Source: a virus. Taken from it: 33,614 bases of DNA. The translations under genes were made by a program, and so were the position numbers. The notes beneath the pieces are model-generated. The model was given only the letters and a program-made list of their open reading frames with translations. It made no database searches and was not told the origin of the DNA. The stretch lies in IMG/VR virus record IMGVR_UViG_3300009705_000059, positions 1 to 33,614 of that record. One strand, given 5' to 3'. Shown in pieces: positions 15,420 to 22,920 of the stretch; position 1 is the first letter of the stretch, and each line of letters opens with the position of its first letter.

Positions 15420-16160
15420 TTATTTTCTCCTAAGTAATTTCTGTTTACCAACCCATAGCTTTCCGAGTTTGTTTTTGATGGGTTGCCCCACAAATTTTCT
15501 AACAACTTTAGTAACCAATGGAACAAATTTTGCCTCCGCTTCTTCATCGGATAGATGTTTTGAATTATCAACTATCACGAAATTGTTTTTAAATAATGAT
15601 TGAAAAGAACCAAGATTCTGTTGTACATCTTCCCAAGATTTTTTTAATAATTTTGGTGGTAAAATTCTATCTCGTTCTTGATTTCTTTGTTGTGCAACCT
15701 CTAATGATGTGTTCACCATTACCATATATGTATCATATCCATCTGCTTCTAACTCAGATTTCATTGTTTGTATCTTACCAAAATCGTGTCCTGTGCCATC
15801 AATAATCATACCCAATTTTCCTTGTCGATATAATCTCATTCTCTCTTTAGTAAGTGATTTTCCAAATTTTCGTAGTCCACTTGAATCTGGTAAACTATCA
15901 TCTGTTAAATTTTTAAATACTTCATCAGGCATTTTATCTAAATCAGTACCAAAGTGGAATTTCTTTAATAAAAATTTCAATTCTTTATCTGAATTAACCA
16001 TCTTCATACCACTCATACTGATATTGAACTTGTCTGGAATACCAAATATCTGTTTAGCTGCATAAGTTTTACCACTTCCAGGTCCACCTGCAAGGAATAC
16101 TGCTTTGAATATACCTTTATCTTGTACACCCTCGTTTAATAAATCCATTAATTTAATCAT
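15420..16160 (-). CDS. P-loop kinase (polynucleotide kinase/zeta-toxin-like) with CTS-like leader
   Basis: A 246-residue P-loop protein. The Walker A motif is GGPGSGKT (residues 25-32); IIDGTGHD (about 116-123) supplies an acidic loop, and the ERDR segment (about 153-156) looks like a lid arginine region, as in AAA_33/zeta-toxin/Pnk-type kinases. It may phosphorylate RNA or nucleotide ends; zeta-type sugar-nucleotide kinase activity is the alternative. The start is the ATG at 16160, with GGAG 6 bases upstream, better than the in-frame TTG at 16172. The first ten residues, MIKLMDLLNE, resemble the T4 capsid-targeting leader cut by gp21, so the kinase may be packaged. From memory, T4-like marine phages carry similar FKAVFLAGGPGSGK proteins. 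Confidence 0.8.
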   Translation of the reverse strand: MIKLMDLLNEGVQDKGIFKAVFLAGGPGSGKTYAAKQIFGIPDKFNISMSGMKMVNSDKELKFLLKKFHFGTDLDKMPDEVFKNLTDDSLPDSSGLRKFGKSLTKERMRLYRQGKLGMIIDGTGHDFGKIQTMKSELEADGYDTYMVMVNTSLEVAQQRNQERDRILPPKLLKKSWEDVQQNLGSFQSLFKNNFVIVDNSKHLSDEEAEAKFVPLVTKVVRKFVGQPIKNKLGKLWVGKQKLLRRK

Positions 16161-16192
16161 CAAAAACTCCAATATGTGTATAATCTTACACT

Positions 16193-16200
16193 TATAAATA
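16193..16200 (+). promoter_or_regulatory. TATAAATA box in the gap before the kinase gene (uncertain)
   Basis: The 45-base gap holds plus-strand TATAAATA, reading TATTTATA on the coding strand 32 bases before the kinase ATG, nearly the same spacing as at 4300. A GTGTA...TACAC inverted repeat (5-bp arms) lies between box and gene. Orientation argues against a simple late promoter for the minus-strand genes. Confidence 0.15.
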
Positions 16201-16205
16201 TAAAA

Positions 16206-16595
16206 CTACCAAGTTTTAGTACGTAATCTCCTACGACCTTCTAACCCGGTTTTCCAACAAAATCCGTGTGGTCTTGATAATTTATTTCTATAAAATGGAA
16301 TTATAGTATAACCCAAATAATAGTATGCGTGAAACCTATGCCACCCATCCATTATCTGATTTTTACTATTTAAATAAATTGGTAAGTCAATACCTTGTTT
16401 AATTAATTTCTGAAAGTATAAAAATAAAGCTTTGTTTGTATTCTCACCTACACACTTACAAACTGGTCCTTCATGTTTTGTTCGTGGTCTATCCCAATAT
16501 TCTAATGGATGTACCACTTCAATATTAACTTTATCCAACCCTATATAATGTGATGTTGGTGGATATAAAACTTCAAAGAACTCCTTTTCGTTCAT
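16206..16595 (-). CDS. ParB/sulfiredoxin-like fold protein, 129 aa
   Basis: A 129-residue protein whose core NQIMDGWHRFHAYYYLGY (about residues 79-96) is the ParB/sulfiredoxin-type D-G-x-H-R nucleotide-binding signature followed by a helix and a TIIPF strand. In ParB this fold is a CTPase; in phages it occurs in stand-alone proteins of unknown role. Cys46 and Cys48 and the Arg-rich tail (RRRLRTKTW) are further features. The start overlaps the stop of the 33-residue small gene (ATGA), so translation is coupled. The three larger paralogues at 27015, 28054 and 30066 share a related H-R motif. Confidence 0.7.
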   Translation of the reverse strand: MNEKEFFEVLYPPTSHYIGLDKVNIEVVHPLEYWDRPRTKHEGPVCKCVGENTNKALFLYFQKLIKQGIDLPIYLNSKNQIMDGWHRFHAYYYLGYTIIPFYRNKLSRPHGFCWKTGLEGRRRLRTKTW

Positions 16596-16693
16596 TTATA
16601 AATAAACGGGTCGCGTTTTTTTATTTCTTTTAACTTTTTACGAAACTTAATCTCAGTAATGAGTTTGTTCCATAGTCGTTTAAAAAATCTCAT
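16592..16693 (-). CDS. Small basic protein, 33 aa
   Basis: A 33-residue ORF too short for routine calling. It starts MRFFKRLWNKLITEI and ends KKRDPFIYK, is strongly basic and amphipathic, and has a clear AAGGAG site (16699-16704) 5 bases before the ATG. Its first 14 bases overlap the end of the SGNH gene, and its stop overlaps the next start in an ATGA arrangement. I recall similar tiny proteins ending R-K-R-D-P-F-I-Y in T4-like cyanophages, which supports it. It also means the TATAAATA octamer at 16597-16604 is coding. Function is unknown. Confidence 0.72.
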   Translation of the reverse strand: MRFFKRLWNKLITEIKFRKKLKEIKKRDPFIYK

Positions 16694-17471
16694 AATTACT
16701 CCTTATGTATTGATTTAAATATTTACCCCATTCAATATGTGATGTATCAGTTGGATGATTTGTGCGGAAATAATCATCATTATTACGCCAATCTGTATTA
16801 AACTCATTTTCTACACAGAGTCTAAAATGTGGTTTAAAGTCTTTATTATAAATATAATCTAAATCAATATACTTGAAAAAAGAATCTTCTCGAATCTCCT
16901 CATCAAAATCATCAAAACAATTAAATATTAAATATGGTATATTTCTTACTTTTAAAAAATTTTGAAGATTGATTATATTTAAACAAAGTCTATGTACTAA
17001 TGATTCTTTTGCAAAATCTAAATATTCGTCTGGTGATACTCGTGCATCTATCCATTTACCTTTTAATTTCTTTTCATTCTGTGTAATACTTGTATCATTC
17101 CAAGTTTCATATCTAAACATAGATGTTAATCCTATCACAACAAAAAAATCTTTCTTACCGAGTGATTCTAAATACTCAATAGAACCAATTGTAGTTCTAA
17201 ATATCCTATCATTACTACAACCCAATCTACCAGCATTCCAAGTTTCGACACCAAGTTTTTCTCCCAAAACCTTTGGCCAAACTGGACTATCATAAAATTT
17301 ATATAGTATGTTCTTTTCACCTTTTGGTGGGTTGGATTCTGTTGGTGAAAATTTATTACCGAAATTTGGAACTATATCATACCAATCTAAGGTTTTTGTT
17401 GCTTCCCAATTTAAATCTTGTGAAGGGTAATCACCTTGTGTCCAACTATCTCCGCTTGTTAATAATATCAT
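16680..17471 (-). CDS. SGNH/GDSL-type hydrolase-like protein, 263 aa
   Basis: The 263-residue protein starts LLTSGDSWTQGDYP (Ser9 in the GDS block I). WNAGRLGCSNDRIFR (about 78-92) supplies block II Gly, and HPTDTSHIEWG near the C-terminus supplies a D-x-x-H block V. SGNH enzymes remove acetyl or acyl groups from sugars and lipids. In this operon a carbohydrate esterase acting on a surface glycan is the likeliest role. The start has a GAGG site and an ATGA overlap with the glycosyltransferase gene before it. This is one of three diverged SGNH-like genes in the window. Confidence 0.78.
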   Translation of the reverse strand: MILLTSGDSWTQGDYPSQDLNWEATKTLDWYDIVPNFGNKFSPTESNPPKGEKNILYKFYDSPVWPKVLGEKLGVETWNAGRLGCSNDRIFRTTIGSIEYLESLGKKDFFVVIGLTSMFRYETWNDTSITQNEKKLKGKWIDARVSPDEYLDFAKESLVHRLCLNIINLQNFLKVRNIPYLIFNCFDDFDEEIREDSFFKYIDLDYIYNKDFKPHFRLCVENEFNTDWRNNDDYFRTNHPTDTSHIEWGKYLNQYIRSNYEIF

Positions 17472-18295
17472 CTCTTTTCCTCAAGTATTCTGTATAAACC
17501 TGTTCCACCTTTTCTGTGAATTAAAAATGGTTTATCGTTAAATGTATGTAAGTTTCCAACCTTTCTATTGTAACCATAACTTTCTTCAAATTCTGGTGAA
17601 TCGGTTTCCTTATTTTCATAAAATCCAGGCAAGTGTAAATACTTTAATTCTTTATCTTTACAAGTAATGGTTGCCAAGTGATTGTTATCTCCCCTAATCC
17701 AATCTACCCAAATGTTGTGTTTAGAGTAAAAATCACCTCTACATAAAAACCAATAACAATCTGCAAAATATTCATACTTTTCCAACTCTTTAAACTTAAC
17801 TGGTTTTTTATCAATTGTGATATATTCGTAGTTTTCTTTTTCCAAAAATTCTATTTGTTCTTCTATAATGTTATCAAGATATAATGTATCATTATGTTGT
17901 ATTACTAAGTAATCACCACTTGATTTTATTATTCCGTGATTGTATGCCATAGCTAAACTTTTAGCATGATTAAAATCAGTATCCTCTCTGTAATCTTCTA
18001 TATTAATTTTATCCAACCACTCAGGTCGTTTCCCATCAAGATATCCAACTGATTGATATGATGGTATCACTTTAACTAATGGATTTTTGTGTGTAGGAAA
18101 ATTACCCTCATTGTCCATAATTAATATTTCGTGTGGATTTAACTTTAATATTTGGTCAATTAAATTTAATGTATGTTTTAATAGTTCTTGATTAATTTTC
18201 TCATCAACATTATAATGTTTAAAATCATTTCGATTCATTGTATTAGTATCTGCCCAAACTAATATATAACTTACTGATTTATATTCTGGTATCAT
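17468..18295 (-). CDS. Glycosyltransferase-like protein (GT-A fold), 275 aa
   Basis: The 275-residue product looks like a GT2-type glycosyltransferase. A long N-terminal section places residues on a grid, then NHAKSLAMAYNHGIIKSSGDYLVIQHNDT (read as two motifs, about 110-123 and 124-138) matches the GT-A pattern, with HND in the position of the DxD metal motif. EESYGYNR and the C-terminal HRKGGTGLYR are other notable stretches. Aspartates 136-137 are the candidate metal ligands. It overlaps its neighbours by ATGA on both sides, directly between NeuB-like and SGNH-like genes, so it likely transfers a sugar in the same pathway. The fold call is moderate. Confidence 0.7.
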   Translation of the reverse strand: MIPEYKSVSYILVWADTNTMNRNDFKHYNVDEKINQELLKHTLNLIDQILKLNPHEILIMDNEGNFPTHKNPLVKVIPSYQSVGYLDGKRPEWLDKINIEDYREDTDFNHAKSLAMAYNHGIIKSSGDYLVIQHNDTLYLDNIIEEQIEFLEKENYEYITIDKKPVKFKELEKYEYFADCYWFLCRGDFYSKHNIWVDWIRGDNNHLATITCKDKELKYLHLPGFYENKETDSPEFEESYGYNRKVGNLHTFNDKPFLIHRKGGTGLYRILEEKR

Positions 18296-19104
18296 TCGAA
18301 TCTACCTTGATAATATTCGTGATTGAATCTTTGTTCCTCATTAAATCCATTTAATGCTAAATACTGACCATCTTTTGTATAATTACTAAATGTTTTTAAC
18401 TCTTGTAATTCTTCTGGTGTAACTGAAACCTTCCCATCTCGTGTTTCATCTTTATTCAATATAGTGAAGTGTTTTTCTAACATATCAATACCTTGAAAGA
18501 TTGCCTGTTTACTTGGTAATAAATTATCTGAATGGTCACTAAACCCTATCTTATCGTGTAGAGTTTTTAAATGTTCTATTGATGATAAGTTTAATTTTTC
18601 AAATGGTGTTGGGTATAAACAAACACAATACAATATTGTAAAATCAACTCCTTGTAAATTTTTAATACACTTTTCAATATCGTGTAAGTGTAAACTTGAA
18701 GTGGAAAATACTAAGTGTTTAAAATTAAATTTATCTAATTTTTTTCCAAAATCAAATGCTCTCATTGAATACCCACTTAACTTTAAATAATCATATCCTA
18801 AACTATTATAATAATCATAATGATTAGGACTAAATATTGTTGTCATTGGTATAATGTTGTTAACCTTTGCCGTATGTATAAACTCTTTTTCATCATCATA
18901 AGATAATTCTAATGATTTAAATCTTTGATATTCATCCGAGTATTTTCTAAATGATTCATACTCTTCTCTTTTAGTTAGTGAATCTGCTTTGATTGATTGA
19001 ATTTTAACTATATCTGCTCCACTATACTTTGCTTTCACCACCATATCCTTTACAATATTCATATCACCATTATGGTTTTGACATAATTCAGCTATTAATT
19101 TCAT
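18292..19104 (-). CDS. neuB: N-acetylneuraminate (nonulosonate) synthase, NeuB family
   Basis: This enzyme condenses phosphoenolpyruvate with an N-acyl hexose to make a nonulosonic acid such as sialic, legionaminic or pseudaminic acid. Motifs in order: IAELCQNHNG (4-13), VKIQS (33-37), LYCVCLYPTP (158-167), IGFSDHS (186-192) and EKHFT (210-214), with conserved acidic and basic residues after. Its 270 residues are about 70 shorter than typical NeuB (about 340), because the C-terminal antifreeze-like (SAF) domain is missing. That domain covers the active site of the partner subunit in bacterial enzymes, so the loss may alter specificity. It overlaps the glycosyltransferase by 4 bases and the methyltransferase-like gene by 17. 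Confidence 0.9.
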   Translation of the reverse strand: MKLIAELCQNHNGDMNIVKDMVVKAKYSGADIVKIQSIKADSLTKREEYESFRKYSDEYQRFKSLELSYDDEKEFIHTAKVNNIIPMTTIFSPNHYDYYNSLGYDYLKLSGYSMRAFDFGKKLDKFNFKHLVFSTSSLHLHDIEKCIKNLQGVDFTILYCVCLYPTPFEKLNLSSIEHLKTLHDKIGFSDHSDNLLPSKQAIFQGIDMLEKHFTILNKDETRDGKVSVTPEELQELKTFSNYTKDGQYLALNGFNEEQRFNHEYYQGRFE

Positions 19105-19648
19105 TCTTTTTATCTCCTACATCTGTTTTGTAATTACATGAAAAAAATTTATCTGGGCGTTCTGGATTCTTTTTATAAAAATCTCTTGTTCCCGTTCTAC
19201 CATCAATAAAATATGGAATTTCATAACCTAAGTGATTAACGATATCCATTAAATTAAATGTGGTGTTTGGGTCTGATTCAAAATCTCTTAAATTAGGTCC
19301 ATCTAAAATAACAAAATCAACTTCTTTAATATCTTCTATTGGATGAATATACCTAACTCCAGTAGTGTTAAATTCTGTGGATTCTGCATTGTCCACACGT
19401 TTTATATTGTTGTATTTATTCCAACCCTTTTCTATATGGTCATTATACCAATATGAATTACACTCATAACCAACTACTTTACCCCCATAATCTAAAAAGT
19501 TTACTAATTCAGTTAAGTTATAAGTACTTTTACCACCACCATACTCAACTATAAATTTAGGTTTATTTTTAACTATGTGATTATATGCACTTAAATATTT
19601 ACCATCCTTTGCAACTAATCTTGATTTATAATACTCTAAATTCTTCAT
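19088..19648 (-). CDS. SAM-dependent methyltransferase-like protein, 186 aa
   Basis: The 186-residue protein has a class I Rossmann-type pattern. KFIVEYGGGKSTYNL (about 31-45) gives the glycine-rich SAM loop; GGKVVGYECNSYW (about 55-67) gives the acidic end of the second strand; VDFVILDGPN (about 110-119) is the fourth-strand motif. A hexose or nonulosonate O- or N-methyltransferase is plausible from the surrounding sugar genes. It has no recognised substrate domain, and some proteins of this shape are not enzymes. ATGA overlap with the dehydrogenase and a 17-base overlap with NeuB tie it into the operon. Confidence 0.66.
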   Translation of the reverse strand: MKNLEYYKSRLVAKDGKYLSAYNHIVKNKPKFIVEYGGGKSTYNLTELVNFLDYGGKVVGYECNSYWYNDHIEKGWNKYNNIKRVDNAESTEFNTTGVRYIHPIEDIKEVDFVILDGPNLRDFESDPNTTFNLMDIVNHLGYEIPYFIDGRTGTRDFYKKNPERPDKFFSCNYKTDVGDKKNEINS

Positions 19649-20472
19649 ATTTTCTCCAATACTCTTTGATATGCTTTTTCTTGTGCTTCTATTGATGTTC
19701 CAGCTATATGTGGTGTTATCAATACTTTATGATTTGATTCCAATATAGATTGTTCATCTACATATTCTGTCTGTAGAACATCTGTAGCATAACCACATAT
19801 CCTATCCTTTAATAAAAGTTTATTTATATCTTCTTCATTTACTATTTCACCACGAGATGTATTAACTAAATAAATATCTTTTCTAAATTGTTGCATATAG
19901 TTTTTATTTATCATTTCATATGAAGATGGATTTAAATCTACATGCAATGAAACAATATCAGATTCAAAAAATAACTTTTCTTTATCCCCATAATCTTTAT
20001 CAACTACTATAACTTTCTTAAATAGATTCTGGCATAAATACTCAACCATCTTACCTAATCTACCATCACCTATAATACCTAAAGTTTTATCGTGCAATTC
20101 AATAGATGGTTTTGTATGTCTAACTATTGATAAAATTAAATGTAAAGTATGTTCTGCTGTAGACCATATTGATTCAAGAATTTCATCATTCTTAATAGAT
20201 ATAATCGGTACTGAATCAACATCGATATGATTTAAACCTGTAGATGGTGAAACAATACATTGTATGTTTGAATCTTTAATTAACTCCTCATCAATAACAA
20301 AGTTTTGAAAATTTGGTGCACAAAACAATATATCAAATTTTCCAATGTGTAATTTAACATCGTCATATGTAGGTTCAAGCAATTCTAAAAATTCATATGC
20401 TTTAAACACCTCACTATAAAAATCTCTTAAATGGTTTATTGGTGTTATAAATAATATTCTTGGTTTATTCAT
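19645..20472 (-). CDS. D-isomer 2-hydroxyacid dehydrogenase family protein
   Basis: The NAD-binding domain shows GIIGDGRLG (132-140), an Asp-containing second strand VIVVDKD (about 154-160), VNTSRGEIVNEEDI (about 203-216) with Arg207 as the expected substrate-binding residue, and ITPHIAG (252-258) with the catalytic His255. At 275 residues it is shorter than typical members (310 or more), mainly through a compact N-terminal domain. Its substrate could be a keto-sugar acid, phosphoglycerate-like compound or an acyl donor for the glycan, and cannot be told. ATGA overlaps on both sides place it in the same operon as the aminotransferase and NeuB-like genes. Confidence 0.85.
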   Translation of the reverse strand: MNKPRILFITPINHLRDFYSEVFKAYEFLELLEPTYDDVKLHIGKFDILFCAPNFQNFVIDEELIKDSNIQCIVSPSTGLNHIDVDSVPIISIKNDEILESIWSTAEHTLHLILSIVRHTKPSIELHDKTLGIIGDGRLGKMVEYLCQNLFKKVIVVDKDYGDKEKLFFESDIVSLHVDLNPSSYEMINKNYMQQFRKDIYLVNTSRGEIVNEEDINKLLLKDRICGYATDVLQTEYVDEQSILESNHKVLITPHIAGTSIEAQEKAYQRVLEKI

Positions 20473-21875
20473 TTTATACCTATCTCATCTGCAATTTCAT
20501 CTTGCACAATCAGCTGACCGCTGTGTACAATGTGGTTGATATCATCTACATCAAATTCCGAGTCACATTTTAAAAAACTATCTTTGATACCCCACTCAAT
20601 TAGTGGTGTATTCTTAACTCCAAAATTGTAATCAAAATTTGAAACTTTTTTTCTACAATTAATAACTTCTACCTTTCCGTCATCGGTTTTAGCAACTTTA
20701 ACATCTCTCCGTGTATAAAATAATAGTTCATAAATTTCACGATTAATATCTTGTAGTTTATCCTTATCTATCCATATGGCAAAACCTTTATACTTATTTA
20801 ACTTAGGTATATCAGTTGGTTTTGTATCAACAACTTTAACCTCAAACTTAAAATGTTTTTCTATCATATCCCTATCAACGTAAAACTGATATTCCAAATC
20901 AGGTGTTCCAGGTACGTGATGTTTATTTTTGCCATCGGTAATAGCATTCATTTTTATAGTCATATTTATTAATTCATTTCTAATATTTAAAAAATACTCT
21001 TTTATATCAATATCCGAATTTGTATAAATAGTTAATGGTTTTTCATCTACAATAATTCCGATATCTTTAGATGAATCAAAAACACAAGCTAAGTAATTAT
21101 TTGAATCAGCTTGTAGTACACCACGCACAATGAGTTGTTCTGCAGCTGAGCGTTTCCAACCGAATCTTTCAAACCTTGACATACTATTATCGGCTACACG
21201 AAACTTCCACAACTTTAATACATTACTCTGAGTTGGAATATGATATTTAGTTCCGTTTTTTAAATTATCTTTATTCCCAAAATAAAAATCATATATTAAA
21301 TTGGATTGCTCTTCGCTAAAATAATGATGTGGTTTCCATAATCCATCTAATCCTTGAATATTAGTAATTTTAACTAAACCTTTTGGTGGATTAAAATTAT
21401 ATGATTTATTAAAATACATTATTGCTGATGTTAAGTTATCTTGTATATAACAAGATACGGCAAATCTTGTATTACCTGGATGAGTAACCAGTTTAAAGTT
21501 GTTTATTGATTCAAAATTATTTATATCTAAAGTAGAAGTTCTATTTTTTGCTCGAAATGAATGGTGTGTTGGATTAGAAAAAACGCCATCATTATCTATA
21601 AACTCTTGTACAATATATCTTTTTTGTCTGTGAAACTTACTAAAATCTTCATATACAGCATCATCTAAATATTGAACATCTCGCTCTTTATATGTTTCAT
21701 TAAAAAATCCATACTCTGAAAATAAAAAATCTAATCGAACATGCATATTAGTATATTTTTTATACTTACCATTTTCATAATTATAAAATTGCCAAGGTAA
21801 AGATTTACTCAAATATACATCATGTCCTTTAAAAAACTTTTGTAAAAATTTTACATTTAACTCATCAAGTTGCAT
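20469..21875 (-). CDS. Large protein of unknown function in glycan operon, 468 aa
   Basis: I place the start at the ATG at 21875, where GAGG lies 6 bases upstream, not at 21920, which would deepen the overlap with the aminotransferase gene. The 468-residue protein is rich in Asp, Asn, Phe and Tyr, has no signal peptide or membrane segment, and shows no motif I recognise. Notable stretches are THPGNTRFAVSCYIQDN (about 145-161), GWKRSAAEQLIVRGV (about 258-272) and a DGK-VEVINCRKK segment near residue 405. It overlaps the aminotransferase by 11 bases and the dehydrogenase by 4. Predicting a fold from structure would be the way forward; I do not assign a role. Confidence 0.6.
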   Translation of the reverse strand: MQLDELNVKFLQKFFKGHDVYLSKSLPWQFYNYENGKYKKYTNMHVRLDFLFSEYGFFNETYKERDVQYLDDAVYEDFSKFHRQKRYIVQEFIDNDGVFSNPTHHSFRAKNRTSTLDINNFESINNFKLVTHPGNTRFAVSCYIQDNLTSAIMYFNKSYNFNPPKGLVKITNIQGLDGLWKPHHYFSEEQSNLIYDFYFGNKDNLKNGTKYHIPTQSNVLKLWKFRVADNSMSRFERFGWKRSAAEQLIVRGVLQADSNNYLACVFDSSKDIGIIVDEKPLTIYTNSDIDIKEYFLNIRNELINMTIKMNAITDGKNKHHVPGTPDLEYQFYVDRDMIEKHFKFEVKVVDTKPTDIPKLNKYKGFAIWIDKDKLQDINREIYELLFYTRRDVKVAKTDDGKVEVINCRKKVSNFDYNFGVKNTPLIEWGIKDSFLKCDSEFDVDDINHIVHSGQLIVQDEIADEIGIK

Positions 21876-22920
21876 CTCGTACCTCGTCAAAAAATTCTTC
21901 ATCAGTAATACCTGGTGCAATAGTTAATCTACACCAATTTTTCCTATCGTCGTGTGGTATTGTACACCACTTCACTAATACATTATAATCCTCTAAAATT
22001 TTTTTTATTTTTTTATTATCATCTTCCGTATTAAAATGTATCCAATTTGCAAATGAATCTATCACATCAAAGTGTGATAACATATACTTCACTTTTTCTT
22101 TTTCTCGTTCTACTTCTAAAAGATATTGTTGTGTTAACCCATAATTATCAAGTAAAAATTCACAATATTTTGCTGATACTCCTGATACCTCATACATCTG
22201 TCTGAATTTAGAAATTAATTCAATATTTTTTTTATTTGAAAATACCATTCCAACACGACACCCTGCAGCACCAAATGCTTTTGAGAAAGTTCTCGTTACA
22301 ATTAAGTTAGGATATTCATTTATTTTTTTCACTAAAGTATCACTAAAGTTTTCACAATTTCTGTCGTTAACAAATTCTATATATGCTTCATCTATTAATA
22401 CTGGTACACCTTGTTGTAATATTATTTCTATTTCATCAAATGATTTATACTCACCCATAGGACTATTTGGATTTGCTAATATAACTAAATCAGTATTATC
22501 AGTTATATTAGATAATATCTTTTCCGTTGAAATAGTATGTCCATTTTCTTCATGTGGTATTCCAAAGTATTCACATTGGTACAATTCACTATATACTTTA
22601 TACATTGGAAATGATGGGTCTGTGGTTACAACTCTACCACCATCGGTAAATGTTTCAAATACTGCTTTAATTCCAACATCTGAACCCGCACACAAAAATA
22701 ATTCATCAGTATTTACTTCATAAAATTCAGATAGTTTTTCTTTAAGATTTTCTGTATTTGGATAAAGCATAAAATCTTCTTGAGTAAGATTCTGTATGAA
22801 TTTATTAAAATCAATAAATTGTAATTTAGTAATTCGTTCACTTTGATTTAAAACAAAATCAAATTCTGACTTATCTTGTATATCTAATTTTCTAACTATT
22901 TTCTTTAAGTGTTTTTTCAT
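21865..22920 (-). CDS. PLP-dependent aminotransferase (class I/II, HisC-like)
   Basis: A 351-residue fold type I aminotransferase. The pattern of YPNTENLKEKL (53-63), an LCAGSDVGI cofactor-phosphate loop (76-84), NPNSPMG (150-156), LIDEAY (175-180) with Asp177, and TFSKAFGAAGCRVG (211-224) with PLP-binding Lys214 and Arg222 is that of histidinol-phosphate aminotransferase relatives. In HisC relatives such enzymes also act on amino sugars' precursors or on keto-acids for phosphonate or amino-acid tails. Here it may supply an amino group to the glycan or an amino-acid-type decoration. It overlaps its upstream gene by 29 bases with no Shine-Dalgarno site, so the exact start is less sure. Confidence 0.88.
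   Translation of the reverse strand: MKKHLKKIVRKLDIQDKSEFDFVLNQSERITKLQFIDFNKFIQNLTQEDFMLYPNTENLKEKLSEFYEVNTDELFLCAGSDVGIKAVFETFTDGGRVVTTDPSFPMYKVYSELYQCEYFGIPHEENGHTISTEKILSNITDNTDLVILANPNSPMGEYKSFDEIEIILQQGVPVLIDEAYIEFVNDRNCENFSDTLVKKINEYPNLIVTRTFSKAFGAAGCRVGMVFSNKKNIELISKFRQMYEVSGVSAKYCEFLLDNYGLTQQYLLEVEREKEKVKYMLSHFDVIDSFANWIHFNTEDDNKKIKKILEDYNVLVKWCTIPHDDRKNWCRLTIAPGITDEEFFDEVRDAT

Noticed and set aside
15419-15571. N-terminal extension of the endolysin to 15571
   Set aside because: It would overlap the kinase gene by 150 bases; the AGGAG site at 15427-15431 favours the ATG at 15418.
16171-16192. GTGTA...TACAC inverted repeat as a terminator
   Set aside because: Five-base arms with an A/T-rich loop and no following T run; too weak to call.
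16597-16604. TATAAATA octamer as a late promoter
   Set aside because: It falls inside the coding sequence of the 33-residue gene (Phe-Ile-Tyr-Lys end) and is reversed to transcription.
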